Assembly: GCA_024277255.1 (NCBI GenBank)
Contig: JAJRVQ010000158.1
Coordinates: 1 to 54,472, forward strand
DNA from: Acidobacteriota bacterium
GTDB taxonomy: Bacteria; Acidobacteriota; Thermoanaerobaculia; Multivoradales; SZUA-115
Length of the DNA: 54,472 nt
Reading direction: 5' to 3'
A program made the translations under genes and the position numbers. Below are positions 30,475-39,839 of the stretch, piece by piece. The notes beneath the pieces were generated by a model. That model saw only the letters and a program-made list of their open reading frames with translations. It searched no databases and was not told the DNA's origin. Within the stretch, counting starts at the first letter, position 1, and each line of letters begins with the position of its first letter.

Positions 30475-32097
30475 ATGCGTAAGACTTGGCGAATCGCGGC
30501 AACCGTACTTTTCCTCATCGCTCTGATCGTCGGCGCCACGGTCGGCGATCGGCTCCTCGCGGTGAGCAACGAGGCGCGGGATCATATCCGCGTCTACACC
30601 GAGTTGGTGCAAGTGGCCCATGAGCGCTACGGCGCCGAAGTCGAGTACAAGCAGCTGGTCTTCGCTTCGATCCAAGGGCTGCTGCGCACGCTGGATCCAC
30701 ACACCAGTTTTCTCGGCCCGCGGGCCTACACCGGCATGCGCGAGAAGCAGCAAAGCAGCTTTTTCGGCTTGGGGATCCTGGTCAGCAGCCGCAACGGGAT
30801 GCTCACCGTGGTCAACCCTATCGAAGGCACGCCCGCCGCGCGCCTCGGCATTCGCGCCGGCGATGTGATCAGTAGCATCGAGGGCGAGCCGACCGAAACG
30901 ATGACGGTGGACGAAGCGGTGAGCCGGCTCAAGGGGCCGAAAGATACCCAGGTCAACATCGAGATCTCGCGGCGCGGCCTACCGAAGCCGCTCAAGATGA
31001 CGGTCACCCGGGCGGAGATCCCGCAAACCACCGTTCGCTACTCCCACATGCTGGACGACAAGACCGGCTACATCTGGTTGACCGACTTCAACCGTAGTTC
31101 CGGCCAGGAAATGGAGGACGCCATCCGCGACCTCAAGGACCAAGGAATGGTGCAGCTGATCTTCGACCTGCGCAACAATGGCGGCGGCCTGCTCGATCAA
31201 GCGATCGAGATCGCCGATCTGCTAGTGCCGCGCAATACCCTGATCGTCGAGACTCGCGGTCGCGATCAGCGGGAGATTCAGCCATTCTCGGCCAGCGGAG
31301 TGGGTGCCGACCTCGACCTACCGGTCATCGTCCTGGTCAACCGAGGTACCGCCTCGGCGTCGGAGATCGTTTCCGGAGCGATCCAGGATCACGACATGGG
31401 GCTGGTCGTCGGAACGCCGACCTGGGGCAAGGGATTGGTGCAAACGGTGTATACCCTTTCCTATGGCGCCGGCTTGGCGTTGACCACCGCCAAGTACTAC
31501 ACGCCCTCGGGACGGCTCATTCAGCGCGACTACAGTGACTACTACGACTACGTCACCGCGGACACCTCCGATTTCCTCGCTGACTTGGAGAGCACCGAGA
31601 ACGGTTCGACAACCCACCCGATCTTCTTCACCGATCTCGGGCGAGAGGTCCGCGGCGGCGGCGGCATCACTCCGGACTACATCGTCGAGCCGGACACCCT
31701 CAACACCTTCGAGCAGTTCCTGCTCGCTCGCAACGCCTTCGTCAACTTCGCCGTCGACTACATCGCGAGCCACGAGATTCCCGGACCGCAATGGCGGCCG
31801 GAGCCGGAGATGCTCGATGAGTTCGAACGCTGGCTGATCGAAGAAGAGCTGGCCACGGCGGAGGAGGTCAGCGAGCATCTGGGCGAAGCGGAGAGTCACC
31901 GCTACCTGGAAACGATGATCCGCTCCGAGGTTCTGCACAGCGAGTTCGGCAGAGCGGATCAGCACCGAGCCATCGCCGAGGCGGACAAGATGATCCAAGA
32001 GGCGTTACGCCTGTTCGACCGTGCGGGCGAACTTCGAGCCCAGCGAGAAAGACTGGACCACACACCCAAGGTCGAAGGCATCATCGCCCTCGAATAG
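30475..32097 (+). CDS. ctpA: C-terminal processing peptidase (S41A)
   Basis: 540 residues. Periplasmic or membrane-anchored serine protease that trims C termini of envelope proteins. An N-terminal hydrophobic helix (IAATVLFLIALIVGATVG) is followed by a PDZ domain (about 95-180, VVNPIEGTPAARLGIRAGDVI) and the S41 core with FDLRNNGGG, NRGTASASE (Ser294) and TWGKGLVQ (Lys319). The Ser-Lys spacing of 25 equals that of characterised CtpA enzymes. A C-terminal extension of about 150 residues after TPDYIVEPD is helical and acidic. Start ATG 30475 rather than an upstream in-frame codon at 30433, because it begins the signal/anchor. Confidence 0.92.
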   Translation: MRKTWRIAATVLFLIALIVGATVGDRLLAVSNEARDHIRVYTELVQVAHERYGAEVEYKQLVFASIQGLLRTLDPHTSFLGPRAYTGMREKQQSSFFGLGILVSSRNGMLTVVNPIEGTPAARLGIRAGDVISSIEGEPTETMTVDEAVSRLKGPKDTQVNIEISRRGLPKPLKMTVTRAEIPQTTVRYSHMLDDKTGYIWLTDFNRSSGQEMEDAIRDLKDQGMVQLIFDLRNNGGGLLDQAIEIADLLVPRNTLIVETRGRDQREIQPFSASGVGADLDLPVIVLVNRGTASASEIVSGAIQDHDMGLVVGTPTWGKGLVQTVYTLSYGAGLALTTAKYYTPSGRLIQRDYSDYYDYVTADTSDFLADLESTENGSTTHPIFFTDLGREVRGGGGITPDYIVEPDTLNTFEQFLLARNAFVNFAVDYIASHEIPGPQWRPEPEMLDEFERWLIEEELATAEEVSEHLGEAESHRYLETMIRSEVLHSEFGRADQHRAIAEADKMIQEALRLFDRAGELRAQRERLDHTPKVEGIIALE

Positions 32098-32250
32098 CTC
32101 CCCTCTCAGCCACCAGACAGATCAGTCCACCGGAATAGAGCGACCCGCGCCACGGCCTGCCACGATCGCCGGATCTTTGTAGCCACACCTCCCTGGCGGA
32201 TAGGCCGACCCCCTATCCACCAAGGACCCACTTTCTCACTAGTAGAGCCC

Positions 32251-35196
32251 ATGCGAATACTACGAGTTCTCCTTGCCGGCCTGCCCCTCCTTTGCACCTC
32301 ATCGGCCACCGCACAAGGCCCCACCCCACCCTGCAATCCGTGTGTCGGAGTCCACGTGGACGACCCCGCGGCAGCGGCTCGTGCACTGACCCAGTTGCCG
32401 GCAATCGCCGAGGACGGTCGCCTCTACGTCGCCTTTGACGTCGCCGTCGATGCCGATCCGGCCACCGTTGGTGGGCAGGTCTCCCAACTCGACGCCGCCG
32501 GCGCCACGCCGTGGCTGCGCGTTCAGTTCTCCACCCCGGCCCCCGTGGCCGAGCACCTCAGCGAGCTTGAAGCCGAACTGCGCGCCGCCACCCAGCTGGT
32601 TCGCGGCGCCGGCGAGGTAACCCACTTCCAGATCCTCTGGCAACCGGCCGGAGGGCAAGAGAACGCGATCGACACGGCGCAATACGCCTTCCTGTTCAAG
32701 CGCGCGGCGGTGGCGGTTTCCGGCGCCCGCACCGACGCACGGGTCCTCACCGCGCCTCTGCCGGGAAGTGAGCAGGCGGTTTCGACCTTTTACGCCAGCG
32801 AGGTTGCAGCCTACATCGACGGCATCGCGCTGGCGGCACCGGGGCTCGACTTAACAGCGCTGGCACCCCATCTGGCGCAGCTGGATCCGGGACGCCCGGT
32901 GATCGTCGAAGGTACGCCCTTTCCGGACCCACCGAGCCTGGCTCTGGCAGCGGCCGCCGAGTCGGCACGCGCCGGAGCCGCCATCGCCTTCTTCGACCTG
33001 AACCAGCCCAACGCCGGCCAACTGCGCCCCTTGGTGATGATGGCCAACGAGTTCCGCGGCGAACTTTCCTTCGATCCTTACTCACTGCCGGCGGGCGCTG
33101 ACGGGGCATGGTCCTTCGTCCGCGGCAGCGACCTCGGGTTGCGCGTCGTGGTGCGCGCGCCGGCCGGCGGCGAGAAACTACGTTTGACCTTCTCGGACTC
33201 GCAGTTGCGCTACCCGGAAAAGATCGACCCGGAAACCGGCGAAGCGGTCCCCTTGTTCGGTATCCGCAAGACCGCGGAAGGTTTTGAACTGACCCTCGAC
33301 AATCCCCAGCCGGTGACCCTCTTGCGACTGGCGCGGGCCAGTATCGAGCAGTTGGAGGGGGTCGCCGAAGAGCTGACCATCGCCTCCGAACGCCAGATCC
33401 CGGTCGAGGAGATCGTTCGCCGCTTGCAGACCTTTGACGACGCCCAACAGCGCAAGCTACAGCGCTACCAGGCGGTCAACACCACCCATCTGCGCTTCCA
33501 ACCCAGTACCGGCCTGGACACCGTCGAAGTCAGTTTCCAAGGCGACTTCTTCTTCCATCAGGGGGTCGGCAGCGAGCCTTCGGGCTACGACTGGGCGTGG
33601 CAAAGTCTGTACATCAACGGCGTGCGCTGGAAGAACAAGACACTGCCGGAGATTCCACTGATCCAGCCCGAGAAAGCCGCCTCGATGCCTCTGGACATCG
33701 AACTGACCAAGCGTTACAGCTACCGCCTGCGCGGCTCCGCGGTGGTCAACGATCGCGACTGCTGGGTGGTCGAGTTCCGGCCCGAGGGTGAACTGGCTGA
33801 GAAGGAAAAGCTGTTCAGGGGCACCGTCTGGGTCGACAAGGAACTCTTCGCGCGGGTCCAAACCCGGGCCCTGCAACTGGGGCTCGAAGGCGAGGTTCTG
33901 TCCAATGAAGAGACGGTGACCTTTCAGCCCTTGGGGCCCGATGGCCAACCGGCGACGTGGAGCGCGGATAGTTACTTCCTGCCGGTGCGCACCGTCGCCC
34001 AACAGCTGCTCTCGGTGCTCAACACCACGGTGGTGGTCGAGCGCGAGGTCGTTCTCACCCAGCTGCGTTTGAACCCCGAGGATTTCGACAGCCAGCTCGC
34101 CGCCATCCTCGCCTCCGACTCGACCATGGTCCGAGACTCCGAAGCGGGGCTCAAGTACCTGGTCAAGGAAGAGGGCCGGGAAGGGCGGGTCGAGCAAGAG
34201 GGTTTCGACTCCAAGAAGCTCTTCTTGGTCGGCGGTGTCTTCTACGACGACGCCCTCGATTTCCCCTTGCCGCTCGCCGGGCTCAACTACTTCTCTTTCG
34301 GCGAAGCGGTGGGCGCCAACCAGCTCAACGTCTTCTTCGCCGGCGCCCTGTTGACCGTCGACTACGCGGAACCCAGCCTCTTCGGGTCGAAATGGGACGC
34401 CGGCTTCGACCTCTTCGCCGTGGCGCTGCCCTTTGCCGACTCTCTCTACCGCAACGGAGAGGAGATCAAGCGCGAGGAGGTCGAGTCCCTGAGCGGCAAC
34501 TTCTCGCTGCTCTTGGGGCGCCCCATCGGTCAGTTCTTCAAGGTCAACCTGGAGTATGAAGCGACCTTCGTGAACTACAGCGACACCGGCAACACCGATG
34601 AGAGTTTCATCCTGCCGCGAGACAACGTGACCCAGACCTTCAAGACCCGGTTGAGTTACAACCGGGCAGGCTATGGCCTGTCGCTCACCGGCAGTTTCAA
34701 CAGCCGCTCCGATTGGGAGTTCTGGGGGCTGCCCGGCAACGCGGAGTTCGATCCCGACCACGAGGACTACCTGCTGTGGCAAGCCAAGGCCTCCAAGACC
34801 TGGTATCTGCCCAAGTTCCGCCGCTTCAGCACCGAGTTGGATTACTTCGGCGGGCAGGATCTCGACCGCTTCAGCAAGTATCAGTTCGGCTCCTTTGCCA
34901 ACATCCGCATTCACGGCTACCAGACCGATCGGGTCCGCGCCGAAGATGGCTTTGCTTCGCACTTCTCCTACGGACTGGGCGTCGGCGAGGGGTTCCGGCT
35001 GGAGGGAGTCGTCGACTTGGCGCTGGTCAACGACGAGATCGGGTCGCTCGACAACGAATTCTTGGCCGGCGCCGGTATCGTCGGTCAGTTCTTCGGTCCG
35101 TGGAGCACCATCGTGCGCGTCGATGTGGGAGTGCCGGTGGCCGGGCCTGACGACGGTTTCACTCTCAACCTCGTCTTCCTCAAGCTGTTCAACTGA
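32251..35196 (+). CDS. Tripartite outer-membrane protein: glycosidase-like, LolA-like and beta-barrel parts
   Basis: 981 residues with a signal peptide (MRILRVLLAGLPLLCTSSATAQ). Residues about 23-270 alternate strands and helices like a glycoside hydrolase barrel (FQILWQPAGG, IDGIALAAPG, PVIVEGTPFPDPP) but no catalytic pair is certain. About 275-360 look like a small beta-sandwich. About 395-570 resemble LolA/outer-membrane lipoprotein-sorting-like antiparallel sheets (YRLRGSAVVNDRDCWVVEF, FRGTVWVDKELFARV). About 650-981 form amphipathic strands of an outer-membrane barrel (LNVFFAGALLTVDY, FGSFANIRIHGYQ) ending LNLVFLKLFN. I know no described protein with this order. The gene lies 13 bases before a Smr gene and 154 after ctpA. 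Confidence 0.7.
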   Translation: MRILRVLLAGLPLLCTSSATAQGPTPPCNPCVGVHVDDPAAAARALTQLPAIAEDGRLYVAFDVAVDADPATVGGQVSQLDAAGATPWLRVQFSTPAPVAEHLSELEAELRAATQLVRGAGEVTHFQILWQPAGGQENAIDTAQYAFLFKRAAVAVSGARTDARVLTAPLPGSEQAVSTFYASEVAAYIDGIALAAPGLDLTALAPHLAQLDPGRPVIVEGTPFPDPPSLALAAAAESARAGAAIAFFDLNQPNAGQLRPLVMMANEFRGELSFDPYSLPAGADGAWSFVRGSDLGLRVVVRAPAGGEKLRLTFSDSQLRYPEKIDPETGEAVPLFGIRKTAEGFELTLDNPQPVTLLRLARASIEQLEGVAEELTIASERQIPVEEIVRRLQTFDDAQQRKLQRYQAVNTTHLRFQPSTGLDTVEVSFQGDFFFHQGVGSEPSGYDWAWQSLYINGVRWKNKTLPEIPLIQPEKAASMPLDIELTKRYSYRLRGSAVVNDRDCWVVEFRPEGELAEKEKLFRGTVWVDKELFARVQTRALQLGLEGEVLSNEETVTFQPLGPDGQPATWSADSYFLPVRTVAQQLLSVLNTTVVVEREVVLTQLRLNPEDFDSQLAAILASDSTMVRDSEAGLKYLVKEEGREGRVEQEGFDSKKLFLVGGVFYDDALDFPLPLAGLNYFSFGEAVGANQLNVFFAGALLTVDYAEPSLFGSKWDAGFDLFAVALPFADSLYRNGEEIKREEVESLSGNFSLLLGRPIGQFFKVNLEYEATFVNYSDTGNTDESFILPRDNVTQTFKTRLSYNRAGYGLSLTGSFNSRSDWEFWGLPGNAEFDPDHEDYLLWQAKASKTWYLPKFRRFSTELDYFGGQDLDRFSKYQFGSFANIRIHGYQTDRVRAEDGFASHFSYGLGVGEGFRLEGVVDLALVNDEIGSLDNEFLAGAGIVGQFFGPWSTIVRVDVGVPVAGPDDGFTLNLVFLKLFN

Positions 35197-35208
35197 CCCA
35201 ACCGGGCG

Positions 35209-35550
35209 ATGAGCAGCTTGCCTCCCGGTCCGGATGAAGCCGAGGCTGTCGAGTTCGAGATCACCGACGTCCTCGACTTGCACAGCTTCCCGCCGAGCCA
35301 GGTCAAGGCGCTCGTGGCCGACTGGCTCGACCTCGCCTACGCAAAGGGGCTGCGCCGGCTGCGCATCATCCACGGCCGCGGCGCCGGCGTGCAACGGCGG
35401 ATGGTGCGCACGCTTCTCGAACGGGACGCCCGCGTGGAGCGCTTCGCCGACGCACCCGGCAACGCCGGCGGCTGGGGCGCGACGATCGTCACCCTCGCGG
35501 ACGAACCCGAAGAGGCTCGCCCTACCGTAGAGCCACCAGCGCGAGGATGA
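35209..35550 (+). CDS. Smr domain protein
   Basis: 113 residues, nearly all one Smr domain as at the C terminus of MutS2: LDLHSFPPSQVKALVADWLD (about 23-42), LRIIHGRGAG (about 57-66) and the closing AGGWGATIVTLA. Stand-alone Smr proteins act on nucleic acids, some as nicking or RNA-cleaving enzymes; the exact role here is unknown. It starts 13 bases after the preceding stop, so it is probably in that operon, and overlaps the convergent uppP by 29 bases. Confidence 0.88.
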   Translation: MSSLPPGPDEAEAVEFEITDVLDLHSFPPSQVKALVADWLDLAYAKGLRRLRIIHGRGAGVQRRMVRTLLERDARVERFADAPGNAGGWGATIVTLADEPEEARPTVEPPARG

Positions 35551-36346
35551 GCAAACCCAGCGCCACGCGGTAGAGGGCGAAGACGGCCATGCTCTGGCGC
35601 TTCACCCAGGCGAGCAGCCAGCCGATGACCCAGTAGGCGGCCACGGCCGAGACGGCAAACGCCAGCAGAGTCGCGGGCCAAGAGGAGGAAGCGGGAAACC
35701 CGTGGGCCGCCACCTCCAGGGTGGTCTTGGCGGCGGCCAGCAGGCTGATCGGAACGGCCAGCAGAAAAGAGAACCGTGCCGCCGTATCGCGATCGAAGCC
35801 GAGCAGCAGGGCAGCGGTCATGGTGATCCCGGAGCGCGAGGTTCCGGGGATCAGGGCCAGCGCCTGCGCCAGCCCGACCAGCAGCGCGTCGCGCCACCCC
35901 AGCCGCTCCATCCCGCGTTGGCGGCGGCCGCGAAGATCGGCCACCCAGAGGAGCAGGCCAAAGCCGATCGAGGTGGCGGCGATCAGCAGCGGGCTGCGGG
36001 CCGCAGTGGAGATCCAGCGATGGGCCACCAGGCCGAAGATCGCCGCCGGAACGGTCGCCGCCAGGATCTGCAGGGCGAGCCGACCCTCGGCGACCTCCTC
36101 CGCCCGCCGCGAAGCGGGCCGGTGCACCCACCGCCACAGCCCCTTCACCAGGCCGGCCAGCTGGCGGCGAAAGAAGGCGATCACCGCCAGCAGAGTCCCC
36201 GTATTGACCGCCACATCGAAGGCCAACCCTTGATCCTCCCAGCCCAATACCCAGGGCAGCAGGACCAGGTGGGCCGAGGAACTGACCGGCAAGAACTCCG
36301 TCCCCCCCTGCAACAGGGCCAGCAGCACCGCCTGCACAAGACTCAT
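35522..36346 (-). CDS. uppP: Undecaprenyl-diphosphatase (BacA type)
   Basis: 274-residue integral membrane phosphatase that recycles undecaprenyl pyrophosphate, the carrier lipid for peptidoglycan and O-antigen, and confers bacitracin tolerance. Signatures: QGGTEFLPVSSSAH (13-26) and ALIPGTSRSGITM, with about seven membrane segments. Start ATG 36346, preceded by GTGAGGAA; a longer frame to 36502 runs into the palindromic element and has no features. 3' end overlaps the Smr gene on the other strand. Confidence 0.95.
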   Translation of the reverse strand: MSLVQAVLLALLQGGTEFLPVSSSAHLVLLPWVLGWEDQGLAFDVAVNTGTLLAVIAFFRRQLAGLVKGLWRWVHRPASRRAEEVAEGRLALQILAATVPAAIFGLVAHRWISTAARSPLLIAATSIGFGLLLWVADLRGRRQRGMERLGWRDALLVGLAQALALIPGTSRSGITMTAALLLGFDRDTAARFSFLLAVPISLLAAAKTTLEVAAHGFPASSSWPATLLAFAVSAVAAYWVIGWLLAWVKRQSMAVFALYRVALGLLILALVALR

Positions 36347-36369
36347 TTCCTCACTCCCACATCCACTCC

Positions 36370-36512
36370 TCGATGGGTAGTGACTCAGTTTTCCGGCGGG
36401 TAGCGGGCGGAGGGTTCCCACAGCCGCCCGCGGCCCGGCTCGACGGGCGAGGACGGGTGTGGGATACCGACCGCAAAGGGTCCCGCCGGAAACTGGAGTC
36501 ACTGCCCATCGA
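36370..36512. repeat. 143-bp long-hairpin (MITE/REP-like) element
   Basis: Outer arms 36370-36400 and 36482-36512 are inverted repeats matching at 27 of 31 positions without gaps (they begin TCGATGGG and end CCGGCGGG on one strand). Inside lie further nested complementary pairs: 36403-36410 with 36467-36474 (7 of 8), 36416-36422 with 36458-36464 (7 of 7) and 36425-36430 with 36444-36449 (6 of 6). The whole element folds as one long stem with small bulges. It has no ORF of note and fills most of the divergent uppP/rmlB gap. No second copy was found in this window. Confidence 0.8.
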
Positions 36513-36550
36513 CGTCACAATCCACCCTCCAAGGACTCTCGAAGCGCCGG

Positions 36551-36556
36551 TATACT
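36551..36556 (+). promoter_or_regulatory. Candidate -10 of rmlB
   Basis: TATACT (five of six matches to TATAAT) ends nine bases before the ATG at 36566; no Shine-Dalgarno precedes the ATG. A start at about 36563 would make the message almost leaderless. No -35 at the right distance. Confidence 0.35.
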
Positions 36557-36565
36557 ACCGCGCCT

Positions 36566-37696
36566 ATGAACACTCTTCTCGTCACCGGCGGAGCCGGCTT
36601 CATCGGCTGCAACTTCGTTCGCCTCGCCCTCGCCGAAACCGACGCCCGCGTGGTGGTGATCGACAAGCTGACCTACGCGGGCAGCCTGGAGAACCTCGCC
36701 GGCGTGCGCGACAACCCGCGCTTCACCTTCATCGAGGCCGACATCGCCGACGGTGCCGCCATGCGCGCCGCGATCCGGGAGCATCGCCCGAGAGCCATTC
36801 TCAACTTTGCCGCCGAGAGCCATGTCGACCGCTCGATCGACGATCCCGGCGCCTTCATTCGCACCAACATCGTCGGCACCTATGAGTTGCTGGAGGCAGC
36901 CCGCGCCTACCTCGCCGAGGAGAGCGACGGCTCTCGAGATCTACGCAGCAACTTCCGCTTCCTGCACGTCTCCACCGACGAAGTCTACGGCTCGTTGGGC
37001 GCCACCGGCCTCTTCCAGGAAACCACCCCTTACGCTCCCAACTCTCCCTACGCCGCCTCCAAGGCCTCCGCCGACCACCTGGTGCGCGCTTACCACGAGA
37101 CGTTCCAGCTGCCCGCCTTGATCACCAACTGCTCCAACAACTACGGCCCCTACCAGTTCCCCGAAAAACTGATCCCGCTGATGGTGCTCAACGCCGCCGA
37201 AGGGCGCGAGTTGCCGATCTACGGCGACGGCAGCAACGTGCGCGACTGGCTGCACGTCGAAGACCACTGCCGGGGTCTGCTCACCGTCCTCGAGCACGGC
37301 CGCGTAGGAGAGAAATACAATCTCGGCGGCAACAGCGAACTGACCAACCTGGAGATCGTCAACACCCTCTGCGACGAAGTCGAGCGTTCGCTTCCGGCGG
37401 CCGACAACCCGGCGCTCAAGGCCCGCGGCTTGTCGGTCTACCGCGACCTCAAGGCCTTTGTCCGCGACCGGCCGGGCCACGACCAGCGCTACGCCATCGA
37501 CACCTCCAAGATCGAGCGCGAGCTGGGCTGGAAACCGCGCTACGACCTCGCTTCGGGCCTCGCCCGCACGGTGAGCTGGTACTTGGACAACCGCGCTTGG
37601 TGCACGGCGGTCAGCGCCAGCGGCTACGGCCGCGAACGGCTCGGTCTGGCCGCACCGCCGCCCGCGTCGAACAACTCCGCTTCCGAGGCCTCCTGA
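36566..37696 (+). CDS. rfbB: dTDP-glucose 4,6-dehydratase
   Basis: 376 residues, extended short-chain dehydrogenase. Converts dTDP-glucose to dTDP-4-keto-6-deoxyglucose, second step of dTDP-L-rhamnose synthesis. Motifs: TGGAGFIG (7-14, NAD), [33 protein letters not shown] with catalytic Asp-Glu, [12 protein letters not shown] with Tyr and Lys, [26 protein letters not shown]. The C terminus is slightly longer than usual (about 20 low-complexity residues). Its TGA overlaps the ATG of rfbC. Neither rfbA nor rfbD is in the window. Confidence 0.96.
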   Translation: MNTLLVTGGAGFIGCNFVRLALAETDARVVVIDKLTYAGSLENLAGVRDNPRFTFIEADIADGAAMRAAIREHRPRAILNFAAESHVDRSIDDPGAFIRTNIVGTYELLEAARAYLAEESDGSRDLRSNFRFLHVSTDEVYGSLGATGLFQETTPYAPNSPYAASKASADHLVRAYHETFQLPALITNCSNNYGPYQFPEKLIPLMVLNAAEGRELPIYGDGSNVRDWLHVEDHCRGLLTVLEHGRVGEKYNLGGNSELTNLEIVNTLCDEVERSLPAADNPALKARGLSVYRDLKAFVRDRPGHDQRYAIDTSKIERELGWKPRYDLASGLARTVSWYLDNRAWCTAVSASGYGRERLGLAAPPPASNNSASEAS

Positions 37697-38295
37697 TGTT
37701 CCGCCCAACCGCCCTACCCGGAGTCATTCTGGTCGAGCCAAAGGTCTTTCAGGATCACCGTGGCTTCTTCCTGGAGACCTTCCGCGCCGACCGCTACCGC
37801 GACGGCGGCATCCCGGCGCCTTTCGTCCAGGACAACCACTCCAGCTCGGTGCGCGGCACCCTGCGCGGCTTGCACGCTCAGCTGGCGCACCCCCAAGGCA
37901 AGCTGGTGCGAGCCATCGAAGGCGAGATCTTCGATGTCGCGGTCGACATTCGGCGCGGTTCCCCCACCTTCGGGCGGTGGGTCGGCGAGCGGCTGTCGAG
38001 CGACAACTTCCGCCAGCTCTACGTACCGCCCGGTTTCGCCCACGGCTTCGCGGTGTTGAGCGACCGCGCCCAGGTCGAGTACAAGTGCACCGACTTCTAC
38101 GCCCCGGGCGACGAACTCGGCATCGTGTGGAATGACCCGGAGATCGGCATTGAATGGCCGCTTGGCAAGCCCGTGCTATCCGACAAGGATCGCGACGCGC
38201 CCCGGCTGGCCGAGGTGCTCGATCGCCTACCCGTCTACCCCTCTTCCCAGCCACCCGCACCGGACCCGAACCCGACAGCGCAAGCCACCCCATGA
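37696..38295 (+). CDS. rfbC: dTDP-4-dehydrorhamnose 3,5-epimerase
   Basis: 199 residues, RmlC cupin. Epimerises dTDP-4-keto-6-deoxyglucose at C3 and C5. Motifs: [33 protein letters not shown] with the active-site His, [23 protein letters not shown] and [10 protein letters not shown], then a Tyr-bearing [10 protein letters not shown] Pro/Ala-rich tail (from about 180) exceeds the family norm. Overlaps rfbB by one base and the DUF4301 gene by four. Confidence 0.95.
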   Translation: MFRPTALPGVILVEPKVFQDHRGFFLETFRADRYRDGGIPAPFVQDNHSSSVRGTLRGLHAQLAHPQGKLVRAIEGEIFDVAVDIRRGSPTFGRWVGERLSSDNFRQLYVPPGFAHGFAVLSDRAQVEYKCTDFYAPGDELGIVWNDPEIGIEWPLGKPVLSDKDRDAPRLAEVLDRLPVYPSSQPPAPDPNPTAQATP

Positions 38296-39839
38296 CCCAA
38301 GGCTCCTTGACGGCGACCGACCTGGAACAACTCGCCGCCGCCGGAATCTCCGTCGAGGAGGCCGAGCGGCAGCTGGCTCAGCTGCGTTCGCCGCCGCCAC
38401 CGGTTCGCCTGCTGCGGCCCTGCCTGGTGGGCGACGGAATCCGGCAGTTCGACGCCGGCCAGCTCCAGCGGCTGGAGGAAGCGGGCAGGATCGCCGCGCG
38501 AGACGGCCGGGTGAGCAAACTGGTTCCCGCTTCGGGCGCCGCCACACGGATGTTTCAGGCGCCGTTGAGCTTGCTCGATCGGCCGGGGCTCACCGCCGAG
38601 AGTCTGCGCCGGCTGGCCGGCGACGATCGGTGCGCGGCCGAGGTGGTCCAGCTCCTCGATGGCGCCGGCTCGCTGCCCTTCTTTCCCGATCTCGCGCGCA
38701 TCTTGCGTCGTCGCGGCCTGGAGCCCGCATCGTCGGATCTCTGGGCCGACCCGCAGTCGGTGCTCCGCGCCCTGCTGCGGCCATCCGGTCTCGGCTATGC
38801 CGATCTGCCCAAGGGTTTGATTCCCTTTCACCGCGACCACACGGACGCGGCGCTGCCCGGCCACCGCACCGCCTTCGAGGAACATCTAGTCGAAGCCACC
38901 GGCTACGCCAAAGACCGCGACGGGCGATGCCGCCTTCACTTCACCGTCGCCGCCGCCCATCGCGCCGCCGTTGAACGCCATTCGACGGAGGCCGGCAGCC
39001 GTTTCGCCAACCGCGCCACCTTCGAGGTCACCTTCTCGACTCAATCACCGGCGACCGACACCCTCGCTCTCGATGGTCGGGGGCAACCGGCGCGGCGCGA
39101 GGACGGCACGCTCCTGCTGCGGCCCGGCGGCCATGGTGCGCTGCTGGCGAATCTCGAAGCCATCGGCGGCGACCTGGTGGTGATCAAGAACATCGACAAT
39201 GTCGTACCGCAACGGGCGCAAGCACAGATCGCCCGCTGGAAGCGGGTTCTGATCGGCTTGGCCAGCGAGCTTCAGCAACGCTCTTTCGAACTCGCCGCCG
39301 CGCTCGACGAAGGCCGGGCGGGTGCCGCCCGCGAGGCCGCCCACTTCCTATCCACGGAGTTCGGCCTACCAGACCTCACCACTGCAGGGCGGAGTCAACT
39401 CCTGGCGCGGTTGGAGCGGCCACTGCGCGTCTGCGGCATGGTCGTCAACACCGGCGAACCGGGCGGCGGACCCTACTGGGTGCGCAGCGCGGCCTTCGGT
39501 GATTCACCGCAGATCGTCGAGCGGGCACAAATCGATACCGCCGACCCGGCGCAGGCCGAAGCGCTCGCCAGGGCGACCCACTTCAACCCTGTCGATCTAG
39601 TCTGTGCTCCCCGCGATCGCCACGGCAGGCCCTTCGACTTAGCATGCTACGTCGACCCGGACACCGCCTTCGTCGCCGACAAGAGGGTCGGCGACCGGGC
39701 CTTGCGAGCGCTCGAACGACCGGGGTTGTGGAACGGAGCGATGGCCGGCTGGAACAGCCTCTTCGTCGAGGTTCCACTCCATACCTTCGCTCCGGTCAAG
39801 ACGGTGCTAGATCTCCTGCGGCCCGAGCATCAGGGATAG
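38292..39839 (+). CDS. DUF4301 family protein, possible sugar nucleotidyltransferase
   Basis: 515 residues from ATG 38292, which overlaps the rfbC stop. DUF4301 proteins are known mainly from Bacteroidetes and have no assigned activity. Visible features: [13 protein letters not shown] (76-88), which resembles the glycine-rich nucleotide loop of nucleotidyltransferases; [10 protein letters not shown] with a conserved-looking Lys-Gly-Leu; [48 protein letters not shown], reminiscent of UDP-sugar pyrophosphorylases; and [18 protein letters not shown]. The lone rfbB-rfbC context, without rfbA, invites the idea that it supplies or uses a nucleotide sugar. That is inference. Its last 10 bases overlap the convergent gene. 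Confidence 0.8.
   Translation: MTQGSLTATDLEQLAAAGISVEEAERQLAQLRSPPPPVRLLRPCLVGDGIRQFDAGQLQRLEEAGRIAARDGRVSKLVPASGAATRMFQAPLSLLDRPGLTAESLRRLAGDDRCAAEVVQLLDGAGSLPFFPDLARILRRRGLEPASSDLWADPQSVLRALLRPSGLGYADLPKGLIPFHRDHTDAALPGHRTAFEEHLVEATGYAKDRDGRCRLHFTVAAAHRAAVERHSTEAGSRFANRATFEVTFSTQSPATDTLALDGRGQPARREDGTLLLRPGGHGALLANLEAIGGDLVVIKNIDNVVPQRAQAQIARWKRVLIGLASELQQRSFELAAALDEGRAGAAREAAHFLSTEFGLPDLTTAGRSQLLARLERPLRVCGMVVNTGEPGGGPYWVRSAAFGDSPQIVERAQIDTADPAQAEALARATHFNPVDLVCAPRDRHGRPFDLACYVDPDTAFVADKRVGDRALRALERPGLWNGAMAGWNSLFVEVPLHTFAPVKTVLDLLRPEHQG

Noticed and set aside
33457..35394. 645-codon minus-strand open frame opposite the tripartite protein
   Set aside because: No signal peptide or recognisable motif; sense strand has a good signal peptide and barrel strands.
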